NCBI GenBank assembly: GCA_045561235.1
Contig: JBJKYB010000002.1
Location: forward strand, 868,001 to 932,000
Source: GCA-2705445 sp002705445
GTDB taxonomy: Bacteria; Pseudomonadota; Gammaproteobacteria; Poriferisulfidales; GCA-002705445
Direction: 5' to 3'
DNA length: 64,000 nt
Under the pieces are notes generated by a model, which saw only the letters and a list, made by a program, of their open reading frames with translations, was not told where the DNA came from and did not search any database. The position numbers and the translations under genes were made by a program. Shown here in pieces: positions 28,313-37,607 of the stretch; the first letter of the stretch is position 1, and each line of letters opens with the position of its first letter.

Positions 28313-28614
28313 TAACAATGACCCATTATTTAGTTTTTAGCGCTCTCTTATTTTGTATTAGTATTGCAGGAATATTCATTAATAGAAAAAATATTCTACT
28401 TTTACTTATGTCTATAGAGTTAATGCTTCTTTCAGTAAATACTAATTTTATAGTTTTTTCACATTATAGCTCTGATATTACTGGTCAAGTATTTGTTTTT
28501 TTTATTTTAGCAGTTGCAGCAGCAGAATCTGCTATCGGACTAGCGATCATAGTATCCTTATTTAGGATAAGAAATTCCCTAGAAATAAATTTGATAAATA
28601 AACTTAAAGGCTAA
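28309..28614 (+). CDS. nuoK: NADH-quinone oxidoreductase subunit K
   Basis: Small antiporter-like membrane subunit (ND4L). Three membrane helices with the conserved acidic residues: Glu in MSIELMLLSVN (about residue 39) and Glu in AVAAAESAIGLAI (about 74). Length 101, exactly typical. Coupled to nuoJ by the ATGA overlap. Confidence 0.97.
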   Translation: MITMTHYLVFSALLFCISIAGIFINRKNILLLLMSIELMLLSVNTNFIVFSHYSSDITGQVFVFFILAVAAAESAIGLAIIVSLFRIRNSLEINLINKLKG

Positions 28615-28619
28615 TAAGC

Positions 28620-30527
28620 ATGGAATCATTAATAATTTACATACCTATTCTTTTGATTATAAGTACCTTAATTATTGGCCTAAGTACTGATAAACTAAAT
28701 AATTTTTATTCAGGGTTAATAAGCACATCCTTAGTTTTTGTTTCTTTAATAATCTCATTATTTATATTATTTGATATTTTTTCAAATGAAAAAATTATTT
28801 ATTATGATAATTTTTATGACTGGATATCTATTGGCGGCTTGAATATTGGTATTGGATATTTAATAGATAAATTTTCTGCAATAATGCTTGTGGTAGTTTT
28901 ATCTATATCCTCGGTAGTCCATTTATATAGTATCGACTATATGAAAGATGAGAAAGATTTTAAAAGATTTTTTTCTTATATAGCTTTATTTACTTTTTCA
29001 ATGGTATTACTTGTAATATCAAATAATTTAATTCAGCTATTCATCGGCTGGGAAGGAGTAGGTCTTGTTTCTTATTTATTAATCGGTTTTTTCTATAAAA
29101 AGCAATCAGCTATTAAAGCAAATTTAAAAGCTTTTCTTATAAATAGAATAGGAGACATGTTTTTTATTTTAGGAATCGCTATGGTATATGCTGCTTTTGA
29201 TTCCTTTGACTACAGAACTATATTTGCAAGTATAAATATAACGAATGTCTCAGCTTTAGATTCCTATTTTGGTTTAGATTACATTGACTTTGCTTGTTTA
29301 TTTTTATTTTTTGGTGCAATGGCAAAATCTGCACAAATTCCCCTACATGTTTGGCTCCCAGACTCAATGGAAGGCCCAACTCCCATATCAGCATTAATAC
29401 ACGCAGCTACAATGGTAACAGCGGGAATATTTATGGTTGCTAGATTATCTCCATTATACGAACTTGCTTTATTTACCAATGATTTTATCTTGTTAATAGG
29501 TGCTTCCACAGCATTATTTATTGGAGTTATAGCAATATTTGAAAATGATATTAAGAAAGTTATAGCTTTTTCAACAATATCACAGTTAGGCTATATGGTC
29601 GCCGCTTTGGGGATTAATGCTTACAGCACATCTTTTTTTCATTTGTATACCCATGCCTTTTTTAAGGCTTTATTATTTTTATGTGCTGGATCTGTAATTA
29701 TGTCTCTTCATCATAATCAAGACATAAGAAAAATGGGTGGTTTAAAATCAAAGCTACCAATAACTTATATCAGTTTCTTAATAGGCACTTTATGTATTAT
29801 AGGATTTCCATTTACATCAGGATTTTTCTCTAAAGATTTAATATTAGAAGTAATGCTTTATAAAGATAATACGATCTCATTTATTGCTTATCTAATGTTA
29901 TTATTTGGCGCTTTGGTAACTACTATTTACTCATTAAGACTTTTATTTTTTGTTTTTTATAATGAATATAGAGGAAATGATTTGCATAATATCAAGGAAC
30001 AATCAAAGATTATTACTTTTCCATTAATAGTACTTTCTATTCTATCTATTTTATCTGGCTATTCAATTAAGATATTTGTAGAGCTGCCAATATTTATGTA
30101 TCAAGCAGAAGTTAATTATTACGACGATATGATATCTTTTATAAAGCATGGAATATTTTCTCCCGCCTCTGTAGCATTAATTTTAGGATTTATTATTGCA
30201 AAAAAATTATATAAAGATAATATTAAAATCAAATTTTTAGATAATAAATTTATTAATAATATAACAATAGTAATAAAGTCAAAATATAAATTTGATGAAT
30301 TTTTTATTTATATTTCAAAACTATTAAAAAATTCTTCAACATATCTTTCTCAAAAATTAGATTTAGGATTTATAGATATTTCCATAGTAAACGGTTTGCC
30401 AAAAAAAATTAATAGTGTTTCTGGTCTTTTAAAAAATATGAGTAGTGGATATTTATATCATTATGCATTTTCTATTGTGTTTTCTTTAGTTATTATTTTT
30501 GGAATTATATTAATGAGGGTTTTATAG
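28620..30527 (+). CDS. nuoL: NADH-quinone oxidoreductase subunit L
   Basis: Distal proton-pumping subunit (ND5). About 15-16 membrane helices. Key features are the conserved Glu in FIGWEGVGLVSYLLIGF (about residue 143), the proton-channel segment SAQIPLHVWLPDSMEGPTPI, HAATMVTAGIFMV and the lysine-bearing DIKKVIAFSTISQLGYM. The C-terminal amphipathic arm is Lys/Ile/Asn-rich and ends in a final helix. Length 635. Its stop overlaps the GTG of nuoM by one base. Confidence 0.97.
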   Translation: MESLIIYIPILLIISTLIIGLSTDKLNNFYSGLISTSLVFVSLIISLFILFDIFSNEKIIYYDNFYDWISIGGLNIGIGYLIDKFSAIMLVVVLSISSVVHLYSIDYMKDEKDFKRFFSYIALFTFSMVLLVISNNLIQLFIGWEGVGLVSYLLIGFFYKKQSAIKANLKAFLINRIGDMFFILGIAMVYAAFDSFDYRTIFASINITNVSALDSYFGLDYIDFACLFLFFGAMAKSAQIPLHVWLPDSMEGPTPISALIHAATMVTAGIFMVARLSPLYELALFTNDFILLIGASTALFIGVIAIFENDIKKVIAFSTISQLGYMVAALGINAYSTSFFHLYTHAFFKALLFLCAGSVIMSLHHNQDIRKMGGLKSKLPITYISFLIGTLCIIGFPFTSGFFSKDLILEVMLYKDNTISFIAYLMLLFGALVTTIYSLRLLFFVFYNEYRGNDLHNIKEQSKIITFPLIVLSILSILSGYSIKIFVELPIFMYQAEVNYYDDMISFIKHGIFSPASVALILGFIIAKKLYKDNIKIKFLDNKFINNITIVIKSKYKFDEFFIYISKLLKNSSTYLSQKLDLGFIDISIVNGLPKKINSVSGLLKNMSSGYLYHYAFSIVFSLVIIFGIILMRVL

Positions 30528-32023
30528 TGGAATATATATTATCCTTACTAATTTGGTCGCCAATATTATCTGGTATTTTTATACTTTTTTATAAGAAAGA
30601 TAATTTTCTTTTAGACCTATATAATATTTTAATTAATTTTGTAATTTTTTTATTTTCGTTGTTTCTTTTATTTAATTATAATAATAATATTCCTGATTTT
30701 CAGTTTATAGAAAAAGTACGTTGGATTCCTTCATTCAATATCAACTATTTTTTAGGCGTTGATTCTATATCTATTTTATTAATTTTATTAAATACGATAA
30801 TTTTTTTGATAGTTGCCTTATATAATTCGACTTTATTAATAAAAAAACGAAATCAATATTATGCAAGTTTCTTAATTGCTAATGGTTTAACTATTGGAGT
30901 TTTTTCTGCTTTAGACGCTATATTATTTTATATTTTTTTTGAAGCATTATTGATTCCTATGTTTTTAATTATTGGCATTTGGGGAGGGTTGAATAGAATT
31001 TATGCATCCATTAAATTTTTTATATATACATTTTTAGGGTCTATTCTTCTTTTAATATCATTTTTGTATATAAATTCTTCTATCTCTTCCTTTAGTGTAG
31101 ATTTATTTTATAAATCAAGTTTCTCTTTAGAAGAACAGGAGTGGCTTTTTTTAGCAATGGCCATTGCTTTTGCAATTAAAATTCCTATGTTTCCTTTTCA
31201 TACATGGTTGCCTGACGCACATGTTGAAGCCCCAACTTCAGGCTCTGTAGTTCTTGCAGCCATACTTTTAAAAGTTGGTGCTTATGGATTTATAAGATAT
31301 GTCATACCCGTAGTACCTTTAGGAGCGCAGTCCTTGGATTTGTATTTTATATTTTTATCATTAGTAGCAATTGTCTATGTGGGAATAGTTGCTATATCAC
31401 AAAATGATATGAAGAAATTAATAGCTTATTCTTCTATATCTCATATGGGATTTGTAACTCTTGGTTTTTTTATAATTTTTCAATTATTCGATAATACTGA
31501 AAGTAGTAAAGATTTAGTTATTAGTTTATCAGGAAGTATGTATCAAATAATTTCACATGGTTTTGTATCAGCAGCATTATTCATATGCGTTGGCTCTATT
31601 TATGATAGGTTCAAAACAAAAAAAATATCCGACTTAAGTGGTTTATTAAATAAAATGCCTATTTATAGTTGGTTTTTTGTATTCTTTGCGTTGGCAAACT
31701 GCGGTTTGCCAGGAACCTCTAGTTTTGTAGGCGAACTTCTTATTATAATTTCAGCATTTAAAGCAAATTACATTTATGCTTTTTTAGCTTCCACAACTCT
31801 AATAATATCTGCTGTATATTCTTTATGGCTTGTAAAAAGAGTAATTTTTGGTGAAATTAAAGTAGAAATGAAAGAATGTATAGATGCAAGCTTTTTAGAG
31901 AAAATACTTCTTTTTACCATGGCAATAATTGTGCTTATTCTTGGTTTTTATCCTGATTTCATCGTAAGCTTTATGAATGAATCATTAAAAGTAATGTCTA
32001 ACAATATAATTTTAAAAATATGA
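30527..32023 (+). CDS. nuoM: NADH-quinone oxidoreductase subunit M
   Basis: Antiporter-like proton-pumping subunit (ND4). The start is GTG at 30527, overlapping the nuoL stop codon by one base. Conserved features are FFEALLIPMFLIIGIWGG with the pump glutamate (about residue 138), FHTWLPDAHVEAPTSGSVVL, and NDMKKLIAYSSISHMGF. About 14 helices, 498 residues. It overlaps nuoN by 4 bases. Confidence 0.97.
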   Translation: MEYILSLLIWSPILSGIFILFYKKDNFLLDLYNILINFVIFLFSLFLLFNYNNNIPDFQFIEKVRWIPSFNINYFLGVDSISILLILLNTIIFLIVALYNSTLLIKKRNQYYASFLIANGLTIGVFSALDAILFYIFFEALLIPMFLIIGIWGGLNRIYASIKFFIYTFLGSILLLISFLYINSSISSFSVDLFYKSSFSLEEQEWLFLAMAIAFAIKIPMFPFHTWLPDAHVEAPTSGSVVLAAILLKVGAYGFIRYVIPVVPLGAQSLDLYFIFLSLVAIVYVGIVAISQNDMKKLIAYSSISHMGFVTLGFFIIFQLFDNTESSKDLVISLSGSMYQIISHGFVSAALFICVGSIYDRFKTKKISDLSGLLNKMPIYSWFFVFFALANCGLPGTSSFVGELLIIISAFKANYIYAFLASTTLIISAVYSLWLVKRVIFGEIKVEMKECIDASFLEKILLFTMAIIVLILGFYPDFIVSFMNESLKVMSNNIILKI

Positions 32024-33453
32024 TTGCAGAAATCACAATTAATAGTTTAGTAAATTTTTCTCCTGAAATTTTATTATTTTTAATGGCAATGATTATTTTG
32101 ATGGCCGGTATATATAGGTTTTCTGAAAAGTATGTATTTCATTTAGCAGTGTTCTCAATAATTTTTGCTTTTTTTTTAGGATTTCAAAATTATTCAAGTG
32201 AATCAATTTTAATTTTTAATGAATCAATAATAAAAAGTGAAGTTACCGATCTTTTTAAGTTTTTATGTTATTTTCTTTTCTTAATTCAAATATTAGTATC
32301 AAGAAATTATCTCAAAAATAAAAATCTTATTTCTGGTGAATTTTATTCACTACTTACTTTTGCATTAATTGGATGCTTGATAATAATATCTTCAAATAAT
32401 TTAATAGTTCTTTTTCTTGGAATAGAGCTATCATCACTTAGCTTATATTCTTTAATTGCTTTAAACAGATCAAGTTTTTTATCAAGTGAAGCTGCTGTGA
32501 AGTACTTCGTTTTAAGTACAATTGCTTCAGGTATAATATTGTTTGGATTCTCATATCTATATGGAATCACAGGTACATTATTTATTGATGATATCGCGAA
32601 ATTTTCATTATCTAATGAAACCTCAAATTTATACTTGTTTTCATATGTTTTGATTTTCATTGGTGTAGCTTTTAAATTTGCTGTTGCACCCTTTCATATG
32701 TGGTTACCTGATGTATATGAGGGAGCGCCATTACCCGTTACAAATTTTATAGCGTCAATACCTAAAATTGCTTTCTTCGTTTTAGCATATAGATTTTTAT
32801 ATAGTAATCCAATAATAAGTGATGAAAATTTCTCAAGTTTACTTTTGTTGCTGGGAGTTTTTTCTATTCTTATTGGAAATTTATATGCATTAGCACAAAA
32901 GAAAATAATGAGAATGTTAGCTTATTCGGGAGTTGCGAATGCAGGCTTTATTTTTTTAGCGATATTTTCAGCATTCGCAAATAATTTTTCTATCGCTGCG
33001 TTTTATATAATCACTTATTCTTTAGCAACTGTGTCTGCAATATCATTGATAACTTTTATTTCATCAAGAAAATTTGATTTAATCTATATAAAAGATTTTA
33101 AGGGACTTTCAGTTAAATCAGGTTATATTTCAGTTTTGTTTATGATCACATTACTCTCAACTGCTGGAATACCATTAACTGTTGGTTTTTATGCTAAATA
33201 TATTATTCTAGATGCATTAGTCAATAGGGATTTTATAATTACTGCTGTCATAGTGGTTCTTTTTACGGTAATTGGTTTATATTATTATCTAAGAATAATT
33301 TGGTTTATGTTTTTTGAAGAAGATTCTAATAGTCTTCTTAATATTAAAGGAAAGCTTTCACTTTTGATTTTAACAATTATTCCTGCAGCAATTCTTCTAA
33401 TGTTTTTATTTCCAGATATATTACTTGATCATATTTTTCGGATACTTACTTGA
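32020..33453 (+). CDS. nuoN: NADH-quinone oxidoreductase subunit N
   Basis: Antiporter-like proton-pumping subunit (ND2) and last gene of the operon. Conserved features are FLGIELSSLSLYSLIAL (pump glutamate, about residue 132), FHMWLPDVYEGAPLPVTNFI, and KIMRMLAYSGVANAGF. About 14 helices and 477 residues. The operon contains all fourteen subunits with no inserted gene. An initiator tRNA follows 37 bases downstream. Confidence 0.97.
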   Translation: MIAEITINSLVNFSPEILLFLMAMIILMAGIYRFSEKYVFHLAVFSIIFAFFLGFQNYSSESILIFNESIIKSEVTDLFKFLCYFLFLIQILVSRNYLKNKNLISGEFYSLLTFALIGCLIIISSNNLIVLFLGIELSSLSLYSLIALNRSSFLSSEAAVKYFVLSTIASGIILFGFSYLYGITGTLFIDDIAKFSLSNETSNLYLFSYVLIFIGVAFKFAVAPFHMWLPDVYEGAPLPVTNFIASIPKIAFFVLAYRFLYSNPIISDENFSSLLLLLGVFSILIGNLYALAQKKIMRMLAYSGVANAGFIFLAIFSAFANNFSIAAFYIITYSLATVSAISLITFISSRKFDLIYIKDFKGLSVKSGYISVLFMITLLSTAGIPLTVGFYAKYIILDALVNRDFIITAVIVVLFTVIGLYYYLRIIWFMFFEEDSNSLLNIKGKLSLLILTIIPAAILLMFLFPDILLDHIFRILT

Positions 33454-33490
33454 TAAATTTGATTTCTGTAAGTACACTCCTTACATACGG

Positions 33491-33567
<77 letters not shown>

Positions 33568-33600
33568 GTTAAATTTCTTTTATTATTTTAATAGGTGCTT

Positions 33601-35427
33601 ATGTCTGCGGATATGCGAAACATCGCTATAATTGCCCATGTCGATCATGGAAAAACTACATTAATTGATTCCATATTAAAACAGAGTGGAACCTTTAGGG
33701 AAAATCAACAAATAGAAGAAAGATTGATGGATTCCGGTGATCTTGAGAAAGAAAGAGGAATTACAATTTTAGCCAAACCAACTTCTATCTCGTGGAAAAA
33801 TAACCGAATTAATATAATAGACACGCCTGGACATGCAGATTTTGGCGGCGAAGTTGAAAGAGTATTAGGAATGGCTGACGGTGTTATTCTTTTGACTGAT
33901 GCAGCTGAAGGTCCAATGCCTCAAACTAAATTTGTATTAGGTAAAGCTTTAGCTCAGGGACTTAAACCAATGGTGATAATTAACAAAGTAGATAGATCGG
34001 ATAGCAGACCTGATGAAGTCATTGATGAAGTTTTTGATTTATTTGTATCTCTTAATGCAAGCGATGAACAATTAGATTTTCCTATTATGTATGCTTCAGG
34101 TAGAGACGGCTGGTGCAATAAAGAACTTAGTGATGAGAGAGTAAATTTACATGCTTTATTAGATCTAATATTAGAGTATGTTTCACCACCAAAAGTAGAA
34201 ATTGATAAACCTTTTGCAATGCTTTCAACACTCTTGGATTCTGATCCCTACCTGGGCAGATGTTTAATAGGAAGAGTAGAGCAAGGTTCTGCAAAAGTTA
34301 ATGACAGTGTTAAGTCAATAAATTTAGACGGAGAAATTATAGAGAGAGGACGACTAACAAAACTTTTAAGATTCAATGGGGCCGAAAGAATTCCGGTTAG
34401 TGAGGTACATGCAGGAGATATAATATGCATAGCAGGCCTAACAAAAACATCAGTTGCTGATACTATATGCAATTCTGAGGTATCAATTCCAATCAAATCG
34501 ACCCCAATTGATCCTCCTACCATGTCAATAACAATATTAGTGAATGATTCTCCCTTGGCTGGTTCAGAAGGAAAAAAAGTTACATCAACTGCCATCCGGG
34601 AAAGATTAATGGCAGAAGATGAAGTAAATGTAGCCATAACTTTTTCTGAAAATGAAAATAAAGATGCTTTTGAAATTGGCGGCAGAGGAGAATTACAGCT
34701 TGGTGTCCTTGTTGAGCAGATGAGAAGAGAAGGTTTTGAATTAACTGTTTCCAGACCAAATGTACTTCTTAAGACAGACTCTGAAAATAATAAACTTGAG
34801 CCTTTTGAAGAGGTAACTATAGATGTTGATAAAGAATTTTCGAGCACAGTTATTGATAGTATGAACCAGAGAAGATCAGAATTGATTGACATGAATTCAA
34901 CTGAAGGGGAGAAAGTTAGATTAATCTTTTTAGCACCTTCAAGAGGTCTAATTGGATATCAAAGTAAATTCTTAACTGATACTAGAGGAACTGGTGTAAT
35001 TAATAGAGTTTTTCATTCATACGGGGCGTATAAAGGGGAAATGGGATCAAGGAGAAATGGAGCCTTAATCTCAACTGAGACTGGAACCGCCGTCGCATAT
35101 GCAATTTTCAATCTTCAGTCAAGCGGAATAATGTTTATTGACCCTCAAACCAGGGTTTATCAAGGTATGATAGTAGGAGAGCATAGTAAAGAAAATGATT
35201 TAGCTATTAATGTTTTAAAAGGAAAACAGCTAACAAATGTAAGAGCATCTGGAACTGATAAGGCAGTAACTTTAGTTCCGCCCAGAAAAATGTCTCTAGA
35301 ACAAATGATGTCTTATATCAATGATGATGAGCTTTTAGAGGTTACTCCAAAAAATCTTCGGCTGAGAAAGCGACATTTAGACCCAATAATAAGGAAAAGA
35401 AATAGCAAAGATAATGATAAAAATTAG
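33601..35427 (+). CDS. typA: Ribosome-associated GTPase TypA/BipA
   Basis: Translational GTPase of the EF-G group that acts in ribosome assembly and stress or cold adaptation. The G domain shows IIAHVDHGKTTLID (about residues 10-23), RGITILAKPTSI with DTPGHADFGGEVERV, and INKVDRSDSRPDE. The C-terminus carries the BipA-specific region with SRGLIGYQSKFLTDTRGTG. I use ATG 33601; GTG 33595 and ATG 33613 are alternatives. About 608 residues, normal. It sits between the initiator tRNA and the rimP operon, an unusual place in my recollection of gammaproteobacterial gene order. Confidence 0.96.
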   Translation: MSADMRNIAIIAHVDHGKTTLIDSILKQSGTFRENQQIEERLMDSGDLEKERGITILAKPTSISWKNNRINIIDTPGHADFGGEVERVLGMADGVILLTDAAEGPMPQTKFVLGKALAQGLKPMVIINKVDRSDSRPDEVIDEVFDLFVSLNASDEQLDFPIMYASGRDGWCNKELSDERVNLHALLDLILEYVSPPKVEIDKPFAMLSTLLDSDPYLGRCLIGRVEQGSAKVNDSVKSINLDGEIIERGRLTKLLRFNGAERIPVSEVHAGDIICIAGLTKTSVADTICNSEVSIPIKSTPIDPPTMSITILVNDSPLAGSEGKKVTSTAIRERLMAEDEVNVAITFSENENKDAFEIGGRGELQLGVLVEQMRREGFELTVSRPNVLLKTDSENNKLEPFEEVTIDVDKEFSSTVIDSMNQRRSELIDMNSTEGEKVRLIFLAPSRGLIGYQSKFLTDTRGTGVINRVFHSYGAYKGEMGSRRNGALISTETGTAVAYAIFNLQSSGIMFIDPQTRVYQGMIVGEHSKENDLAINVLKGKQLTNVRASGTDKAVTLVPPRKMSLEQMMSYINDDELLEVTPKNLRLRKRHLDPIIRKRNSKDNDKN

Positions 35428-35513
35428 CTTTTCTAAATAATGCACTAAACATTAAATATGTTTAATAGATTTCTTGCGTAAATAGATGAAAATATGTGTA
35501 TTTTTAAAATATG

Positions 35514-35542
35514 TTGATGTTTTACGCTTTCCAAAATATACT
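35514..35542 (+). promoter_or_regulatory. Sigma-70 promoter of the rimP-nusA-infB operon
   Basis: TTGATG (35514-35519), a 17-base spacer and TATACT (35537-35542) make a good vegetative promoter. Transcription would start near 35549, about 104 bases before rimP. Both hairpins at 35565-35612 lie downstream of this start, so they would be in the leader RNA of the operon. Confidence 0.55.
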
Positions 35543-35564
35543 ATAAATATTGATTTAAACTAGT

Positions 35565-35588
35565 AATCCTTTAAAAAAGGATTTTTTT
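35565..35588 (+). terminator. Terminator-like hairpin 1 in rimP leader
   Basis: AATCCTTT (35565-35572) pairs with AAAGGATT (35576-35583) around a 3-base loop, and the last two Ts of the stem begin a run of seven Ts ending at 35588. It could end typA transcription or attenuate the rimP operon. Confidence 0.6.
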
Positions 35589-35612
35589 AGAGCCCCTTTA
35601 TGGGGTTTTTTT
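35589..35612 (+). terminator. Terminator-like hairpin 2 in rimP leader
   Basis: AGAGCCCC pairs with GGGGTTTT across a 5-base loop (TTTAT), with four core G-C pairs, and seven Ts run from 35606 to 35612. It is the strongest intrinsic-terminator shape in the window and lies directly after hairpin 1. Confidence 0.75.
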
Positions 35613-35652
35613 CGTCTAAGGATGAATTTATTTAGATTAGAGGTATTTTTAA

Positions 35653-36093
35653 TTGAAAAAAGAAATTGCAAAAGCTTTAGAACCGGTGGTTTTAGCCATG
35701 GGGTATGAAATGTGGGGATTGAGTGTTACACAACAAGGTAATTCAATTAAGCTTACCTTATATATTGATAGCGAGAACGGTATAAAAATTGAAGATTGTG
35801 AAAGAGTAAGTCATCAAGTCACACATCTTTTAGATACTGAAAAATTATGTGATCCAAATTATGTATTAGAAGTATCTTCTCCAGGTTTTGATAGAGTTTT
35901 GATGACAAGTGAGCATTTTAATAAATATTTAAATGAAGAAGTGAAAGTAAAGTTGAAATGGTTAGTTAAAAATAGAAAAAATATTAAAGGTCTAATAGCT
36001 GGTGTAACAGAAGATCACGTGGTTATTAATGAAAACAACGAATCATATGAAATTAAATATGATTCCATAGAAAACGCAAGATTAAAGGTATAG
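35653..36093 (+). CDS. rimP: Ribosome maturation factor RimP
   Basis: Needed for 30S subunit maturation. I use the TTG start at 35653 with AGAGG about 9 bases upstream; no in-frame ATG fits the N-terminus. The 146-residue protein shows the family core: GYEMWGLSVTQQG, LTLYIDSENGIKIEDCERVS and YVLEVSSPGFDRVL (about residues 75-88), followed by the SH3-like C-terminal domain. First gene of the conserved rimP-nusA-infB-rbfA-truB-rpsO-pnp series. Confidence 0.95.
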   Translation: MKKEIAKALEPVVLAMGYEMWGLSVTQQGNSIKLTLYIDSENGIKIEDCERVSHQVTHLLDTEKLCDPNYVLEVSSPGFDRVLMTSEHFNKYLNEEVKVKLKWLVKNRKNIKGLIAGVTEDHVVINENNESYEIKYDSIENARLKV

Positions 36094-36108
36094 TCTGGAG
36101 AAATTAAA

Positions 36109-37605
36109 ATGAGTAAAGAAATTTTAAATGTAGTAGATGCAGTTTCAAATGAAAAAGGGGTTGATAAAGAGATCATTTTTAATGCTATAGAAATTGCATT
36201 AGCAACTGCTACTAGAAAAAAATATTCAAAAGAAGTAGATGTCAGAGTATCAATTGATAGATCATCTGGAGATTATACTACTTACAGAAGATGGGTTGTC
36301 TTATCGGATGATGATCCAGAATTTTCATCACCAGATGCCCAAATTCTTCATTCTTACGCTACAAAGCAATATGAAGAAATTGAAATTGGTGACTCAATAG
36401 AAGAAGAAATAGAGTCAGTACCCTTTGGAAGAATCGCTGCTCATACAGCAAAACAAGTTATAGTTCAAAAAGTTAGAGAAGCAGAGAGATTAAGAATTGT
36501 TGAGTCATTCGAAGGAAAAGTCGGCGAGTTAATCATGGGTATCGTTAAGCGCGTTGAACACAATGGTGTTTTAATTGATTTAGGAAATAATACTGAAGGT
36601 TTTATAGAAAAAGATGATCTTATCCCAAGAGAAGCCATAAGAAATGGTGATAGGGTTAGAGCATTTTTAAAAGAGGTAAGAGCAGAAGCAAAAGGGCCAC
36701 AATTATTTTTATCTCGAACACATCCAGATTTTTTAATTAATCTTTTTAGTCTAGAAGTGCCTGAAGTTGGGCAAGACTTGATTGAAATTTTAAGTGCTGC
36801 AAGAGACCCTGGGGTAAGAGCTAAGATAGCAGTAAAATCAAACGACCCAAGGCTCGATCCAGTTGGGGCATGTGTTGGGATGAGAGGATCAAGAGTCCAA
36901 TCTGTATCAAATGAGATAGCAGGTGAAAGAATTGATATAATTTTATGGGATGAAAATCCAGCACAATTCGTAATCAACGCAATGTCACCTGCAACCGTAT
37001 TATCTATAGTCATGGATGAGGATACAAAAAGTATGGATATAGCTGTTGAAGAAGAAAAGTTATCGCAGGCCATAGGCAGAGGTGGACAAAATGTCAAACT
37101 TGCAAGTCAACTTACTGGCTGGGACTTAAATGTTATGACTGAAGGCCAGGCTGACGAAAAAAGTGAAGCTGAGACAATAGAAATAAGTGAAAATTTTTCG
37201 AAGTATTTAGATATTAAATCTGATATTGCATTAGTCTTAGCGCAAGAAGGTTTCTCAAGTATTGACGAAATAGCTTATGCTCCGCCAAAAGATATGACTG
37301 AAATTAAAGCATTAGATGAAAATATTGTTGAAGAGATTAGAAGTAAAGCCAGAGATTATTTATTAAAACAAGCGATAAATCCAGAATCATTAAATATGGA
37401 TGCAGAGCCATCAAAAGCTCTTTTAGAGATGGAAGGAATGTCAAATGATTTAGCATTTGAGTTAGCATGTAGGGGAATAATAACTATAGACGATTTGGCT
37501 GATCAATCCATTGATGAATTAATGCCGATAAAAGATATGACTGAAGAATTAGCAGGAAAACTAATAATGACAGCAAGAGCTCCAATGTTGGAGGGAGTCA
37601 AATAA
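36109..37605 (+). CDS. nusA: Transcription termination/antitermination factor NusA
   Basis: Binds RNA polymerase and RNA hairpins and controls pausing, termination and antitermination. Domains in order: N-terminal polymerase-binding domain (about 1-125), S1 domain (GIVKRVEHNGVLIDLGNNTEG, split here as GIVKRVEHNGVLI and DLGNNTEGF), KH1 and KH2 (DPVGACVGMRGSRVQSV and SQAIGRGGQNVKLAS), then two helical acidic repeats near 365-420 and 440-498, as in E. coli. Length 498. NusA is known to control its own operon in E. coli, which fits the hairpins upstream of rimP. Confidence 0.97.
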   Translation: MSKEILNVVDAVSNEKGVDKEIIFNAIEIALATATRKKYSKEVDVRVSIDRSSGDYTTYRRWVVLSDDDPEFSSPDAQILHSYATKQYEEIEIGDSIEEEIESVPFGRIAAHTAKQVIVQKVREAERLRIVESFEGKVGELIMGIVKRVEHNGVLIDLGNNTEGFIEKDDLIPREAIRNGDRVRAFLKEVRAEAKGPQLFLSRTHPDFLINLFSLEVPEVGQDLIEILSAARDPGVRAKIAVKSNDPRLDPVGACVGMRGSRVQSVSNEIAGERIDIILWDENPAQFVINAMSPATVLSIVMDEDTKSMDIAVEEEKLSQAIGRGGQNVKLASQLTGWDLNVMTEGQADEKSEAETIEISENFSKYLDIKSDIALVLAQEGFSSIDEIAYAPPKDMTEIKALDENIVEEIRSKARDYLLKQAINPESLNMDAEPSKALLEMEGMSNDLAFELACRGIITIDDLADQSIDELMPIKDMTEELAGKLIMTARAPMLEGVK

Positions 37606-37607
37606 TA

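Noticed and set aside
34248..34892. Long open frame on the minus strand opposite typA (214 codons)
   Set aside because: It lies entirely within typA, has no ribosome binding site, and its Ser/Thr/Ile-rich composition is what the complement of a conserved gene gives.
36465..37097. Long open frame on the minus strand opposite nusA (210 codons)
   Set aside because: Shadow of the conserved nusA coding strand, with no family resemblance.
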